Origin: Heliocidaris tuberculata
Lineage: Eukaryota; Echinodermata; Echinoidea; Camarodonta; Echinometridae
Length of the DNA stretch: 64,000 bases
Assembly: GCA_025618425.1 (NCBI GenBank)
Contig: CM046847.1
Location: 6,851,146-6,915,145, forward strand
Direction of reading: 5' to 3'
Of the stretch, positions 1-11,200 are shown in pieces (within the stretch, counting starts at the first letter, position 1; the number at the start of each line of letters is the position of its first letter). The notes under the pieces were generated by a model. That model had not been told where the DNA came from. It saw nothing but the letters and a program-made list of their open reading frames with translations, and did not search any database. The translations under genes were made by a program, and so were the position numbers.

Positions 1-199
1 AATATATTCCTGGTGAGCGGTAACCACCAGAAATATAAAGTTACGGTGCAGAAATTGTTTTGAATTATAACAAATTATGTAATCCAGTTTTAAACGTGAA
101 CTAAAAAATACGAAATATGAAGTATTCCCGGAAGTACACACATTAGTTAAACTGCTTATCTCCAAGTGTTTTGTTTTTGTCGGACAGTTTAAAATGACT

Positions 200-478
200 C
201 AACATGAACTGAAATGGTTACACCTATCACCTAATTTTTATAATTATGCAATTGAGCTTCTTTCTATTACCAATTCAGAACGGGTATTGCGCTATAATAT
301 GTCTTAACTGCCCAGTGAGAGGCTCGATGCATAACAGAAAACGATTTTAAACCGCATATATTAGTTTGAATTTGGAGAGAGTTATCATTCTTAAATTTAC
401 ACATTCTGGTGGAGACGTTTGATGAGAGATATCATTGGTCATATAATTTTTTCCTGTTGCAGATACGAGCTAACCATG
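200..478 (+). promoter_or_regulatory. Conserved 5' flank of first TLR gene
   Basis: This stretch aligns visibly with the DNA just upstream of the second TLR (about 24260-24535). Shared words include 'acacctatcacctaatt', 'gaacgggtattgcgctat', 'tctcgatgcata' and 'tggagagagttat'. Conservation up to the start codon means the duplication carried the promoter or 5' UTR with the gene. A pyrimidine tract ending in 'ttgcag' at about 452-462 could be a splice acceptor for a 5' UTR intron, but the paralogue lacks the AG there. No TATA box or transcription-factor site is asserted. Positions 1-199 hold nothing recognisable. Confidence 0.5.
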
Positions 479-3136
479 ATGGCAAGTATACATCGTCTAT
501 TTCTCTTAACATTGGTCGGAGCTTTTTGTCTTCTACCCTTGACAATCGAAACCTTACTCACAGATGCGACGCCGATTGCTCCATTGAAATCACGTTTCGA
601 AATCTCTCCTTGGGAGTGCAGTCAGGACTTAGAGCTGAAGGAAGCCGATTGCAGGAAAAGGGGACTTGATTCAGTTCCGCAAAATCTTTCTTATGATATT
701 GAGGTACTTGACCTGTCTCATAACAATATCACTTCTCTATTCAATTACTCATTTAAAAGTTACCCTCTGGTCACCCAATTGAACCTTTCTTTCAATGACA
801 TAAGACTGATAGAATCCACCACTTTTAACCCACTTAAGGAGTTAATGGAACTTGATATTTCAGAAAACTCACATCTTGTACTTCCAGAAACAGGCCTATT
901 TAGATGGACCAGAAAGCTGGCTACTCTGAATGTGGATTCATCAGACTTAAAATGGCTTCCTAACGACACACTGAAATGGATCTCACATTCAGATAAAATA
1001 TCATTCTTTAACAATAAGTTATCCTTCATTAATATAAGCGCCTTTGGCACAACACGGATAGCTACATTTTCATATAATGGACTTGAACACCTAAAAGCGG
1101 AAACTTTTATTTTCGCATGTCATGCTGATACCCTGGATCTGATGGGTAATGAAATACTATCAGTTGATCCTAATGTGATCGCTTCGCTACAAGTCCGTTC
1201 ACTGGTTCTAGGAGGAACGCTTGTTGGAGAAGAAGTGTTGAGAAATATATTCATCGGTATCTCCCGCTCTAAGATAGAAGAGTTTATGTGCATTCAAACC
1301 TATTTGGATAACGTTTCAAAAGGTCTCTTTGATCCACTCCGGAATCATTATATTTCTGTTCTTGACTTCACTAGCATCGGACTAAACAGCCTCTATCCTT
1401 GCATCTTTTCCAACTTGACACGAGTCAATCAGCTTGTTCTGGACTTTAACCATGTTGACGCTATCGAACCAGACTTCTTCGAGGGCATGCATGAGTTAAG
1501 AGTATTGAACATGGATTATAACCGTTTAGAAAATATTAACAGTTATAATCGTACTTGGACAGTAGACCTTGTCGAATTGAACTTATGTTGTAATTATTTG
1601 ACAGTAATTTCCCAATTTACTTTTCTTGGATTGAAAAATTTAATGTTCTTAGACCTTAGCTCAAACGAAATCCTTGCTGTATTTGAGCTTACATCTCTTT
1701 CGGAACTTGATAATATTCACACCATCGATTTGCCAGAGTGCCGTATTGACTATTTGCAAATAGAAAGCCCAACATTGAAATCACTTTCAATGAACAGCAT
1801 GAAAATTCCCGGGCCTCAGTTAAAACCAGGAGATTCCTTTAAACGAACACAATATCTTGAACATTTAGATTTGAGGAATCTTACACTTTACTGGATGAAT
1901 TTGTGGGATGCGAACGTTTCTCTTTTTGATGGACTGCGTCATCTTAAGACTTTGGATATGAGTAAGAATCCTCGTTCTAGCGTTTTAAATGAATTGCCAA
2001 AAAGGATCTTCCGGCAGCTCTCTGCTTTACAAGAGCTCAATTTAGACTACCGCTATTTATTTACCTTACATCCACTTTTATTTACCACAATGGAATCACT
2101 TCAGAAGCTGTCTTTAAGAGGAAACATGATAAAGCAACTTCACTGTGATCTACTGACAGGGTCTAAGTATTTGATCAGCATTGACCTTGAAGGAAATTTG
2201 TTAACGTACATCGATGAAGCAATATTTTTGAACAATAATATCCTCAAAAATATTTTACTAGCAAAGAACAAATTGACGCTTTTCAATAAAAGCACATTTA
2301 TGCCGATTCTTTCTTCTCTTTCATCTCTCGATCTTTCAATGAACCCAATTATTTGTAACTGTGACATAAAGTGGCTTCTTAATTGGCTGAAAGGACCAAA
2401 ATACCTCATCAATGAGAAAACAACTATTTGTTCATTCGCATCAATGGTTCCTCTTCGTGAGAAACCTTTGCTTGATTTTGATGTTAATGTAATTTGTAGA
2501 CCAAACATTCTCCCCGCCTGTTTGATTCCTATCGCCGTTGTTTGTCTAGTCGTCATCGTCATTCTCGTTTATCACAATCGATGGCTACTGAAATACAAAC
2601 TCTTTCTCTTGAGACTAGGGGTCCTTGGCTATAAAGAAATTCAAGACGCTCGGGATCACAATGACTACGAGTTTGACGTAAATGTCATTTTTTACGATGA
2701 TGACGGAGAATGGATTCGAGACCATCTTCGACCGTCTCTTGAAGAACGGCTTCCGCATTTCCAGAGGAACGTCTTTGGTGACGGAGACCTTGTGCTGGGT
2801 ATGCACTACTTGGATTCTGTTGACTACGTGGTGAGCCATAGTTACAAGACCATCATAGTGCTCAGCAGAGCTGCTGTGCGTGACCATCGGTTCATGCTCA
2901 AGTTCCGTACGGCCATGGATCACGTTAGTGATACTCTTACCGAATTCGTTGTCGTGGTCTTCCTCGAAGACATCCCAGATAAAGAGATGCCTTTCTTAGC
3001 GAGGTTGTATCTCAGTGACGGCAGACCCTACATATATTGGACCGAGGACGTTAGAGGGCACGAATATTTCTGGAACGAAGTGGTCAAAAATCTGACCATT
3101 AATCTAAGGACCAATGACTTAATCCCAAACGAGTAG
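479..3136 (+). CDS. Toll-like receptor, full length (copy 1)
   Basis: An uninterrupted 885-residue type I membrane receptor of the innate immune system. Visible order: hydrophobic signal peptide (about residues 5-28), a cysteine-containing N-terminal cap, many leucine-rich repeats (LxxLxLxxN pattern), a C-terminal cap starting near residue 622 with a CNC motif (C626, C628), one transmembrane helix (about 677-702), and a cytoplasmic TIR domain (about 730-875). TIR box 1 is YEFDVNVIFYDDD and box 3 is the FW at 864-865. In the BB loop, the proline of the usual RDxxPG is leucine (L773). The ATG at 479 was chosen because it has A at -3 and G at +4 and aligns with the start of the paralogue at 24536; in-frame ATGs at 422 and 476 are alternatives. 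Single-exon structure is typical of sea urchin TLRs. The ligand is unknown. Confidence 0.95.
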   Translation: MASIHRLFLLTLVGAFCLLPLTIETLLTDATPIAPLKSRFEISPWECSQDLELKEADCRKRGLDSVPQNLSYDIEVLDLSHNNITSLFNYSFKSYPLVTQLNLSFNDIRLIESTTFNPLKELMELDISENSHLVLPETGLFRWTRKLATLNVDSSDLKWLPNDTLKWISHSDKISFFNNKLSFINISAFGTTRIATFSYNGLEHLKAETFIFACHADTLDLMGNEILSVDPNVIASLQVRSLVLGGTLVGEEVLRNIFIGISRSKIEEFMCIQTYLDNVSKGLFDPLRNHYISVLDFTSIGLNSLYPCIFSNLTRVNQLVLDFNHVDAIEPDFFEGMHELRVLNMDYNRLENINSYNRTWTVDLVELNLCCNYLTVISQFTFLGLKNLMFLDLSSNEILAVFELTSLSELDNIHTIDLPECRIDYLQIESPTLKSLSMNSMKIPGPQLKPGDSFKRTQYLEHLDLRNLTLYWMNLWDANVSLFDGLRHLKTLDMSKNPRSSVLNELPKRIFRQLSALQELNLDYRYLFTLHPLLFTTMESLQKLSLRGNMIKQLHCDLLTGSKYLISIDLEGNLLTYIDEAIFLNNNILKNILLAKNKLTLFNKSTFMPILSSLSSLDLSMNPIICNCDIKWLLNWLKGPKYLINEKTTICSFASMVPLREKPLLDFDVNVICRPNILPACLIPIAVVCLVVIVILVYHNRWLLKYKLFLLRLGVLGYKEIQDARDHNDYEFDVNVIFYDDDGEWIRDHLRPSLEERLPHFQRNVFGDGDLVLGMHYLDSVDYVVSHSYKTIIVLSRAAVRDHRFMLKFRTAMDHVSDTLTEFVVVVFLEDIPDKEMPFLARLYLSDGRPYIYWTEDVRGHEYFWNEVVKNLTINLRTNDLIPNE

Positions 3137-3293
3137 GAAATAATCAATTTCATAAGTACTTCTAGTAAGACGTTTGATGACTAACATTTACCCAAATCTC
3201 ATACGTTGATGTTTAAAGCTAATGGCTTGTACACAATAATTATCAACCTATGGTTTACAAAGCCCTAAAATCTTGTTTTCAGAATAGATAACA

Positions 3294-3410
3294 TCATACA
3301 CGCACCCCTCCACACCCACACACAATCACACACACACACACACACACACACACGCGCACGCGCACACCCCCCCCCCCACACACACATATGCATATATGTA
3401 TGTAAAAGAT
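3294..3410. repeat. CA-rich microsatellite after TLR copy 1
   Basis: A run of CA dinucleotides with a short C homopolymer (about 3367-3377), then an alternating purine/pyrimidine tail. A similar CA tract follows the second TLR at 27380-27445, so it was present before the duplication. No coding potential. Confidence 0.85.
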
Positions 3411-5880
3411 ATATACATGCATGTAAAAAGATGATCTATTCGTACAGTCGAAAAAAAGTAAAAACAAATGGTGAATAATAGATGCTCCGTACATGACATA
3501 AAGGCTTAGATAATGACGTTCAGCTTTGTTCAAGCCATAAACTTTATTATTCTTGCATGTTTAGATTCTTTCAAAATGAAATATATTAAGTCAATAACAT
3601 AATCTCAAATATAATCTCTTAAGCCCCTCCAGAATTTTCGAGGGTGTGTCTTTGTAATATTCATATCTTATTTAACCGGAAATTAAAGAACAAAGCGCGC
3701 GAAATATATTGGGTTTTGATTGGCTGCCTGAAAATGACAATACTTTTCATCTTGGTTCAAAGTTCTCAGCCGAGCAAGGAAATTTACACATCAGATTCTG
3801 CGCATGCTCGAAGACACATACATTCAGCGCACCGACCCTATTCTGTGCCGACAGAAAAAGTTCGTGAGGACCAGGGGCATCGTAAGGTTCAGGACTAAGG
3901 TTTGGTATAATGTTTGGTACAATGTTTGGTTCAGGGCTGAAGTTTAGAATTCGATTAGCGTACAAAATTGATGAGGAGCATGTCGCCGGAGCATGTGTCG
4001 TACAACCTTTATTTCTATATCAAAATTACAAATTTTGTCGATTGCTAAATTTAGAAAGTGAAAAAGTTGATATTTCGGGCAAGAGACGGCAACCACCGTC
4101 GAAATTGTGCGTATAAGTGTACATGTATATACGGCTATATAGACTGTATAAGTCTGTATACGGCTGCTATCCACTCAAGCATTCTTGCTTGTGATAGCTG
4201 GTCCCTGCATGTTTTATTTCGATTTCTACTTTACTTACATCCATAATTTCAATATAATATAAGTATATATATTCTTTTTGTAATTCAGCTGTCACACTTT
4301 ATTTGTATCAATTCTGATTTGAATCATTATTGTATGCAATATTTGTATTTAATTTCTTAATAAATACAGAAATATCTGCTTTAAAAAAATTAAATAAAAA
4401 AAATAAAAATAGTCATTCATAAGCTAAATGTATAATATATGTTAAATAGTTTAGTGACATTGTAATAATATCATAGGCCTTCATGGAAAGTCCAGTGTAT
4501 GTCACTTAATACGTTACCAAGTGTTATAGAATTGTATTGTGGAACTGTGACCATAAACTGACATAAAAATGTCTCTTTATTTAATATTTTGTCCGATCCA
4601 GGCTTTAGTAGGGCTATCAGTTTGATGCAGTTAACAGATATATTGAAATCTGAGACTCTGGGCGTAAATGACATATTACATCTTCTTTTCTCCTCTTTCT
4701 CCCTCTTTCTTTCTTCATCCTCCCCTTCTCCTTTTCTCTCTCTCTCTCTCTCTCCAATATCTCTTCAACACAGTCCACTTTTCTACTTACCATCCTCTTC
4801 TATTTATGTTTTCTTCCTCCATACATCTCATCTCATCCCCATCTTTAATTGACTTCTATTACTTTGAATACAACGAAAAGTCTTTTTTTCTTTCTTTCTT
4901 TCTTTTTTTTATCTTTTCCTTTTCTTTTTTTTTTATTAATATCCCCCTTTCTTTAGTATTTCCAATTTTTTTTGTATAGGATTGTCACTCCATCAAGCTT
5001 TGCTTATGTGACAAGCCTTCTTTATGATTCATTTACGTTAATTATACAATGCAATTACTCTATTTGATAATGTATTAATATTTGTTTATTATGTTGTAAT
5101 TCAGTTTGTAAAATATGTTTGAAGAAAAAAAAAGGATCATAAAGATAAATAAATCAATCAAATCAAATCAAATCAAATATAGTCGGTAAAGAATGGGACA
5201 AAAATAGTTTGGACTTGCCCATATTTGTAATAATCATTACACCATTTGCTTATTGTGTGTTAAAGTTCACATACATGTAACTGCATTCGTAACACAATGA
5301 AGATAACATCCGATGCAAAGATACAGTAATTAGCTTTTTACATGTCCCAAACCAGGTGGCAAGTTATATGGACAAGTAGGCTATACATACAGAGTGTCGA
5401 GTACTATAAAGATTTTAACAAACGATTTGTGAGCTCATTGTTTGTGCATGGGTTTTCAGAGAGATTTAGTCAATTTGTGGAAACCTTGATCATTCGAGAA
5501 CGTACACAATCCCTTTTCTACATAATCATCCATTCTGAATAACCTCTATACATTTTTTACGCAAGTGAATGATCAGTAGGATCATTATGAGGCCGTAGTT
5601 TCTGCATGTCGAGCGAAATCTAGCGGGTACTGCTTGACCTGTTTGAAAAAATATCTAAGCCAATAATATTAGGCCCGCTCTTAAATCCTAAGGGAGAATT
5701 GGATGAACTAAACTTAAATCGTAGAGGAGGATTGAAGAAATGGCAGTGATAGAAGATCGAAGAGAAGAGGAGTTGAGTAATGAGACGAGAAAAGTATGAA
5801 TGGAAAGTCTGCTGAGATGGCTGGAGGAGAGAGGAATGAAAGACCAACAGATGGCACCCGAGAAAGAGAAAAAAACTGAG
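3411..5880. repeat. TLR-deaminase intergenic segment, copy A
   Basis: Non-coding DNA between the convergent TLR and deaminase genes. Shared words place matching copies at about 27480-30840 (between the second pair) and, from 3900 onward only, at 20980-22260 (a gene-less third copy). Examples are 'ttgattggctgcctgaaaat' (also near 27810), 'gagcatgtcgccggagcatg'-like text (near 21075) and the 'ccatttgcttattgtgtg' word (near 21470 and 29750). Inside are pyrimidine-rich tracts (4680-4820), T-rich tracts (4876-4975) and AATCA/AATCAA repeats near 5150-5175. No gene was recognised. Confidence 0.7.
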
Positions 5881-5915
5881 AGAGAAAGAGAGAGAGAGAG
5901 AGAGAAAGAGAAACC
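5880..5915. repeat. GA-rich simple repeat near deaminase 3' end
   Basis: An (AG)n tract just past the 3' end of the first deaminase. The second deaminase has a longer (AG)n tract in the corresponding place (about 33430-33545). A minus-strand AATAAA (plus 5916-5921) lies about 100 bases beyond the deaminase stop and is a candidate poly(A) signal. Confidence 0.7.
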
Positions 5916-6019
5916 TTTATTCATTTGAAGCCCAATAATTAAGCAGTTTCATTTGACAATCTACATTTCCACTAAAGCAAAAATATACGATCTGATACAA
6001 ACTATATAATACATTAGGT

Positions 6020-6636
6020 CTACTCTTTCAGTTTGATTTGCTGCTGATACATCTTAATCACCTTGAAGTTAGGATACCAATTGTAGAGCTTATAAAGCCT
6101 TGGAATGATTACATCAGGACCAGGCACTTTTCGCTGTGCTAGCGGCGTACCGGGCTTCCAAGGCGTGTACTCTTTTGAGTACCCTAGGACAAACTGGACT
6201 CTCCGCATCAGTCCCTTCTCACGGAGCAGACGTAAAAAACTCTCTAACGTTGCGGTGCATCCACTGCATGGAGATAAGAGTGTGAAAAGGTGTATTGTGT
6301 GCATTTGTCCGTCCGCTGGTGGCCATTTTGAAGTGTTCACCCGACCGTATAACCAATTCAGTATCATCTTTTCTGCGTGAGCGTTCCCGTCCCCTTCGAA
6401 GTTGAAGAAGGGCTGACTCGGGCATGTAGCCATGAACTCGACGTCGACGCACAGGCCCATATTGTCCGGTAGTCGTCGTCCATGTGGAGGAAGGGATGAG
6501 GCACTGTCGTGATCGTAGCATACTCGATCTAGGGAGACACCAGCATATGTCTTCCATGAGCTTGATGAAAAGCGAAGAGCCAGACTCCTCCACAGGACTC
6601 GTAAAAATGATACATGTACGTCATGCCGATTCGATG
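6020..6636 (-). CDS. AID/APOBEC-like cytidine deaminase, last exon (copy 1)
   Basis: Encodes a zinc-dependent polynucleotide cytidine deaminase of the AID/APOBEC-like superfamily. In the 236-residue frame open from 6730, the zinc and catalytic residues are H118-A-E120, then 33 residues, then P154-C155-S-G-C158 in the context LFTLLSPCSGC, much like the SPCxxC of vertebrate AID. The frame ends with ...FKVIKMYQQQIKLKE and stop. I place the exon start at 6636, because the sequence just upstream is a pyrimidine tract ending TTTGGCAG and the two paralogues lose frame with each other exactly there. The 5' exon was not found. An ATG at 6728-6730 would make it intronless, but that ATG lies in an insertion missing from copy 2. 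It is convergent with the upstream TLR. Predicted activity is C-to-U deamination of DNA or RNA; target and location are unknown. AID/APOBEC-like genes are known in sea urchins. Confidence 0.85.
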
Positions 6637-6720
6637 CTGCCAAAGAAAAAATAACGATATTTGATACTTTTAAAAGCCCTCTACGCACAATGTTTTTAAG
6701 CGATATAGGGAAAGCGCAAG

Positions 6721-7173
6721 AGGGCTCCATTCACTTACGTGTTATAACGAAGGTTATCTAAAAATCATATTTTGAAAACCCCTGAGTAGAAATCGTTTAA
6801 ATTCACAGAACAGAGACAAAATATAAAAATCTCCCAAATGAAGTACCTCATTTGGGCACTTTCCCAGCGATTAAAAAAGATATTTAGGCTGAAACAAGGC
6901 TAGCCGAAATTTCCGCCCATTCGCACATTGAAACAGTGGAAGTGCACCAGTGATAAAATAAATCCTTTAAAAATACTAAAAGGCTAGCCAACTTCAGCTA
7001 AGGTCTCAAATTGGAAAGAGTATGTTTATTAAACACCATTTACGCTTTTTAAATTTACTGAGAACAATGAATCAATTTTATATGCATATTTTTAATCAAT
7101 TAATTTCAAATCATCTTTGCTCCGCCTCACCGGCATGCATTACGAGCGGATGAATTACTTATGTGTGCCCAAG
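6721..7173. mobile_element. About 450 bp insertion specific to the first deaminase copy
   Basis: Copy 1 reads ...gcgcaag, then extra DNA, then acggtgcaac..., whereas copy 2 (about 34355-34375) reads straight through as gtgcaagacggtgca. The extra DNA ends with a repeated 'caag', which may be a short target-site duplication or microhomology. No terminal repeats or coding sequence were recognised inside it. A deletion from copy 2 is the alternative. Confidence 0.55.
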
Positions 7174-7295
7174 ACGGTGCAACAGAATTAAGTTATGGAG
7201 ACGAGGCAATTCTCGTCAAGTCGACTTTCGTTTGACGAAAAAGAAAGATGATAATATCCAGGCTCTGGTCAAATCATCCTCTACAGCTATGGGCT

Positions 7296-7614
7296 TAGTC
7301 TAGTTCTGGACGTTTTTAACTATTTTGTCCAAAAAACCATGAAGCTACAACCCCGTGTGCGTGCACTCAACGTAGAACGGTGCGAAGTCCACTGATTCAC
7401 TCTCCCCACAAATTCACCTTCGGGGTAGGTGAATTTGTGGGGAGGGTGAATCAGTGGACTTCGCACCGTTCTACGTTGAGTGCACGCACACGGTGAATTT
7501 GTGGGGAGAGTGAATCAATGGACTTCGCACCGTTCTACGTTTAGTGCACGCACACGGGGTTGTAGCTTCATGGTTTTACGGACAAAATAGTTAAAAACGT
7601 CCAGAACTAGACTA
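7296..7614. mobile_element. Foldback transposon with 9-bp target duplication
   Basis: The two ends are perfect inverted repeats of at least 35 bp, starting TAGTCTAGTTCTGGACG and ending CGTCCAGAACTAGACTA. The inverted arms continue imperfectly for more than 100 bp. The inner part of one arm, about 65 bp containing 'gtggacttcgcaccgttc', is present twice in tandem. The element is flanked by identical 9-bp copies of CTATGGGCT (7287-7295 and 7615-7623). The paralogous site near 34492-34505 has one copy of a near-identical word (ctgtgggct) and no element, which is an empty site. A 9-bp duplication with long inverted ends resembles Mutator-like foldback elements; that class is an inference. Confidence 0.9.
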
Positions 7615-7623
7615 CTATGGGCT

Positions 7624-8340
7624 AGAATTTAGATCTTTAACGTTGAGTGGGCCAGAATCAAACCAAAGTGCGCCAAAATAGGAGTTAGGTGATTGTGATT
7701 TTTCTAACTTTTTCATGTCCTGTTGGAAGATGATACCTTAACGAATACTTCTGAGCAATATTTCTCTTTTTAATTTATTTAAAGTGTCTTAATTTTTATC
7801 TTGAAGCTGAAAAAATGTTCCTTTTTACGGCATTATGTAAGAAAAGTCACTACTTTGCTAAAATGCAAGATTTTCACATTTTGGAAAAAGGTATAAATCT
7901 GTTATTGCTCATGGTTATTCCTAATAACTCATTTAACAATATCAATGAGCATTATTTCGAAAGCTAATTGATATTTACTATATGTTTTGTAGTAAACTTG
8001 CTAAAATGAGTTTTAAAAAAATAAGATTTTTTTCGTTAATAAAAGGAAAATGGTAACATTGCTGCCGATTTCGGCTTCAAAATTTATAGAACCAAAATTT
8101 CCAAGGTCTAAGCTTTATATTGATATCAAATTTGGCTGCCCACTTCTGCCCGTTTTTAAGTTAGAGCCAATTTTATACCGCCATGTTTACAATTTTCAGC
8201 CAAAAGTGGAGCCACCGTGGCGGTGAAGACGCGGGGTTGCCCAGTAGCTCTAGCGACGACTAGACCAGTGCCGTACATAATATGCCGTATATGCGGCGTC
8301 TTGGTGAATTGTATAAGCGTGAGGATTGATGAGACAAGAG
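7624..8340. other. Unannotated intergenic DNA
   Basis: The first 30 bases continue the homology with the second unit ('tttagatctttaacgttgag', also near 34525), marking the right edge of the clear duplication. The rest is AT-rich. No gene, RNA or repeat could be supported. Confidence 0.5.
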
Positions 8341-8852
8341 ACAGGGACGTAGCTGAACTACAACTTTATTATATCAAGCTTTCGGCCTTCCTGGCTTTCT
8401 TCAGGTCCTGAAGAGACTAATGACCAACGTAATGCATACTTATATATTAACACACATCTAAATGTGTGTTTTCATATTCTGGTTGATAACAAAATATACA
8501 TTTGCTTGTCGATATCAATCATATCTTCACGGCAGCACATATTAATACGTATATAACTCAATGAAGGAATGATAAGGGCTTAGCTCCGAAATATTGTACC
8601 GTAAATTTAATGTAAAAGATAGCTTAAGCAGGGAAATGTAACTAGTTACATTTCTCTGGCTTAAGTGAAGTTTCGGTGGGGTGACTAATGTATGTGTGGT
8701 ACACGGGTTGTGTAAACATATACTGCGTCCTTGTCTCGTGTTTCTTCACTCCTCACTCTTGAATTGGGGTGACTAATGTATGTGTGGTACACGGGTTGTG
8801 TAAACATATACTGCGTCCTTGTCTCGTGTTTCTTCACTCCTCACTCTTGAAT

Positions 8853-9575
8853 GTACAGTCCCAGGAAAAGAAAAAAAAAGGGGAAAAAAGGGTTATTTTG
8901 ATAAAGCTATGTGCTTTATGACTACGATTATCTATTTTCGATTCTTCCGTACATGCATTACCGAGCCCCAAAGTAGTGAAAATGACATTGTAAAAACCGT
9001 GAATCACATGCATACAATGACCTAAATGAAACATAAACTTTCAAATCCTATGTGAAGATTGTTTTCTCGTGCTTCTTTTAATATTGAGGCCCAGGGTAAT
9101 GCCCTCATCATAAAATAAAGGACAGTCAAGTAATTGTTGATGTTGGGGGTAGAAAAATGAAACTGTATATTTTGTACGTAAATGTTACCTGCAATCGTAA
9201 TAAACAGCAATTTTTCAGAACTGCAACTTCTTAAAAGAGCACAGCAAGGTGATACTTGCATAAAATTAAATTAAAGGACAGCTTCCACTGAAATCAAATG
9301 AAAAAGTATGGGATAAAAAGACACACAAGGCAGACAAACGTCAGAATATTGCAATTTTGCAATCACAAGACCTTTTCCATCACAAGAGGGGCACGTTTCC
9401 ATCACTCGAGAGACATTTAGTGATTTTTGGAAAATCTGGGGTGTACGCCCCCTGCCACCCGGCAATGGATATAGACCCATTTTTCTTGTTGCTGATTGTT
9501 GATTGAATGCACATTATTACACAATAAAAGTGTTTTAGGGTTTCCTTTTTCTGGGACGCAATGTATATATATATA
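8853..9575. mobile_element. Tc1/mariner-like non-autonomous element, copy 1
   Basis: The left end reads tacagtcccaggaaaag and the right end reads tttttctgggacgcaatgta, which are imperfect inverted repeats. The copy at 13474-14255 has the same structure. The ends resemble the CAGTGCGTCCCAGAAAAA type found in Tc1/mariner elements; that match is from memory. The interior has no transposase frame. A partial copy with only the left end lies at about 42832-42990. Confidence 0.55.
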
Positions 9576-10171
9576 TATATACACATGCACACACACAAAC
9601 ACATATAGGTTGGATGTCTGGAGGACACAGTTTTTTCACAATCATATCCTAAAATGATATTATTCAATGATATACTGTTTTTAATGATACTAAGATAGAA
9701 TAACGGAGAAAAGAAAAAAGGGAAAGCAATAAGGCAAGCGAAAAATTAGTGGATCATACCCAGAAGAAACAAATGATCAGTTGGTATTTAAAAAGCCAGT
9801 GCTTGTGCATTTCACAAGGATAAACCAAGAATAGACATGTATTATAAATGCATTATTTAAATGACGAATAGATCTAGACATTACTTCAATTTGAAAGAAT
9901 ATCACATTCGTTATACATACCCATTTGAAGTGTGGATTTTAAATGGCCCCGACAGAATTCCTTAGGGTCTACAAACGTCAAATTAATTTACCCTTTTCAC
10001 AGATTTATGATAAACGTGAACTATATCACGTTGTGCTATGTCTTCAATACATTAGCAGTAAAAAGTCGAACCATTAACGAGTTTAAATGAGATACTATTG
10101 CATTTCGTTGTAACACATGTAATATAATGTCACGTGAATTCGCCCACACGATTGGAAATTCCCAACTTTCC

Positions 10172-10585
10172 TTAGCCCTTTCATGACTGGAATTATTTAA
10201 GAGCTAAATTGATCCCATTTTGTTCTTCAAATTGGCAACAATGATATTTTTCTTTAAGTGCTACATGTTTCTAATGAGATGTAATGTCTTTAAAACAACA
10301 TACACGGTGAGTAATTTTATCGAAAAGTTGAAAAAATAGCAAATTTTCATCAAAAACAATGATTATGAACCTCTAAATGTGTTGCCAATTTAAGGATTTT
10401 TAAGCTTATTCTCATTTTTAAAATTCCTGGCATCAAACGCAATATAACATGCAACAAAAATGGACACAGAGTGTGCAGAATTTTTTGCTCTTTCTACTCG
10501 TGCATTTGGTATATTTTTAAGAGCTTTGAACCAAAAGTTATTGAGCCAAACCACAAAAAGTGGTCAATTGTCTTGAAATGGTTAA
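10172..10585 (+). mobile_element. TTAA-type MITE, copy A
   Basis: One of four copies of a roughly 415 bp element (others at 19992, 32144 and 54747). Each has ends close to TTAACCCTTTC...GAAAGGGTTAA and shared internal words such as 'ttgttcttcaaattggcaac' and 'ttgagccaaaccacaaa'. Here the left end is degraded (ttagccctttc). The matching sites in block copies ii (about 16170) and iii (about 44325) lack it, giving empty sites. TTAA flanks suggest piggyBac- or Kolobok-type mobilisation. Confidence 0.8.
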
Positions 10586-10899
10586 TTCCTGTCATGACTA
10601 GCTTCTCTCAGCGACGTACCTTAGGTAATAATGTTGAAGTGATTAATAATACTCATATCCGATTGTGAAATGCACAAAATGTTGCTGAAGCCCATGGCTA
10701 TGTGTGTTACCCATTATTTGTGCTGCCATGCATAATGTGACAGTGGGGATTCCCCACTGATATAACACTATAGGCCCTTTCGATAGCTCAGATTAAAATG
10801 CCGAACAAACGAAACAAACAAACAAAACAAACAAAACAGATCGACAGACAACTAAAAAACCAAAACGTAACAAACAAGTAACGCAATAACATGTACATC

Positions 10900-11200
10900 C
10901 TCGTCGGAAGGGCAGGTCTCTGGGATGATGTTTAAATATTCTTTATCAAGAATAAATTTGCATAAATTGGCATAATTGATAAATTACAGAATTCTGTATT
11001 TGAGTTCTAAAGCCATTATCTAACCCTATCATATCAAAGAGAGTGAAAATAGATTTTAGAAAATACAGAAGCATTTTTGGTGATTTTTAAATTTTTTTTC
11101 CTAAACTGGCATGGAAAATGATAATTGCAAAATTCTGTGTTCACGTTTCAAAGCCCCCACCTATAGCCCTATCAGATGAAACAAACAAAATCATAATCGG
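10900..11200. repeat. Divergent copy of the octamer-unit repeat family
   Basis: Shares 'aaatttgcataaattggcat' and 'aaagcccccacctatagccctatcag' with the elements at 37043 and 53323, including the start 'cctcgtcggaagggcaggtctctg', but with many changes. An old member of that family inside block copy i; a related one is at 44580-45150. Confidence 0.55.

Noticed and set aside
760..2923. Minus-strand frames opposite TLR copy 1, also seen opposite copy 2 (24991-26983).
   Set aside because: Shadows of a strongly coding plus strand. Their similarity between copies follows from TLR conservation.
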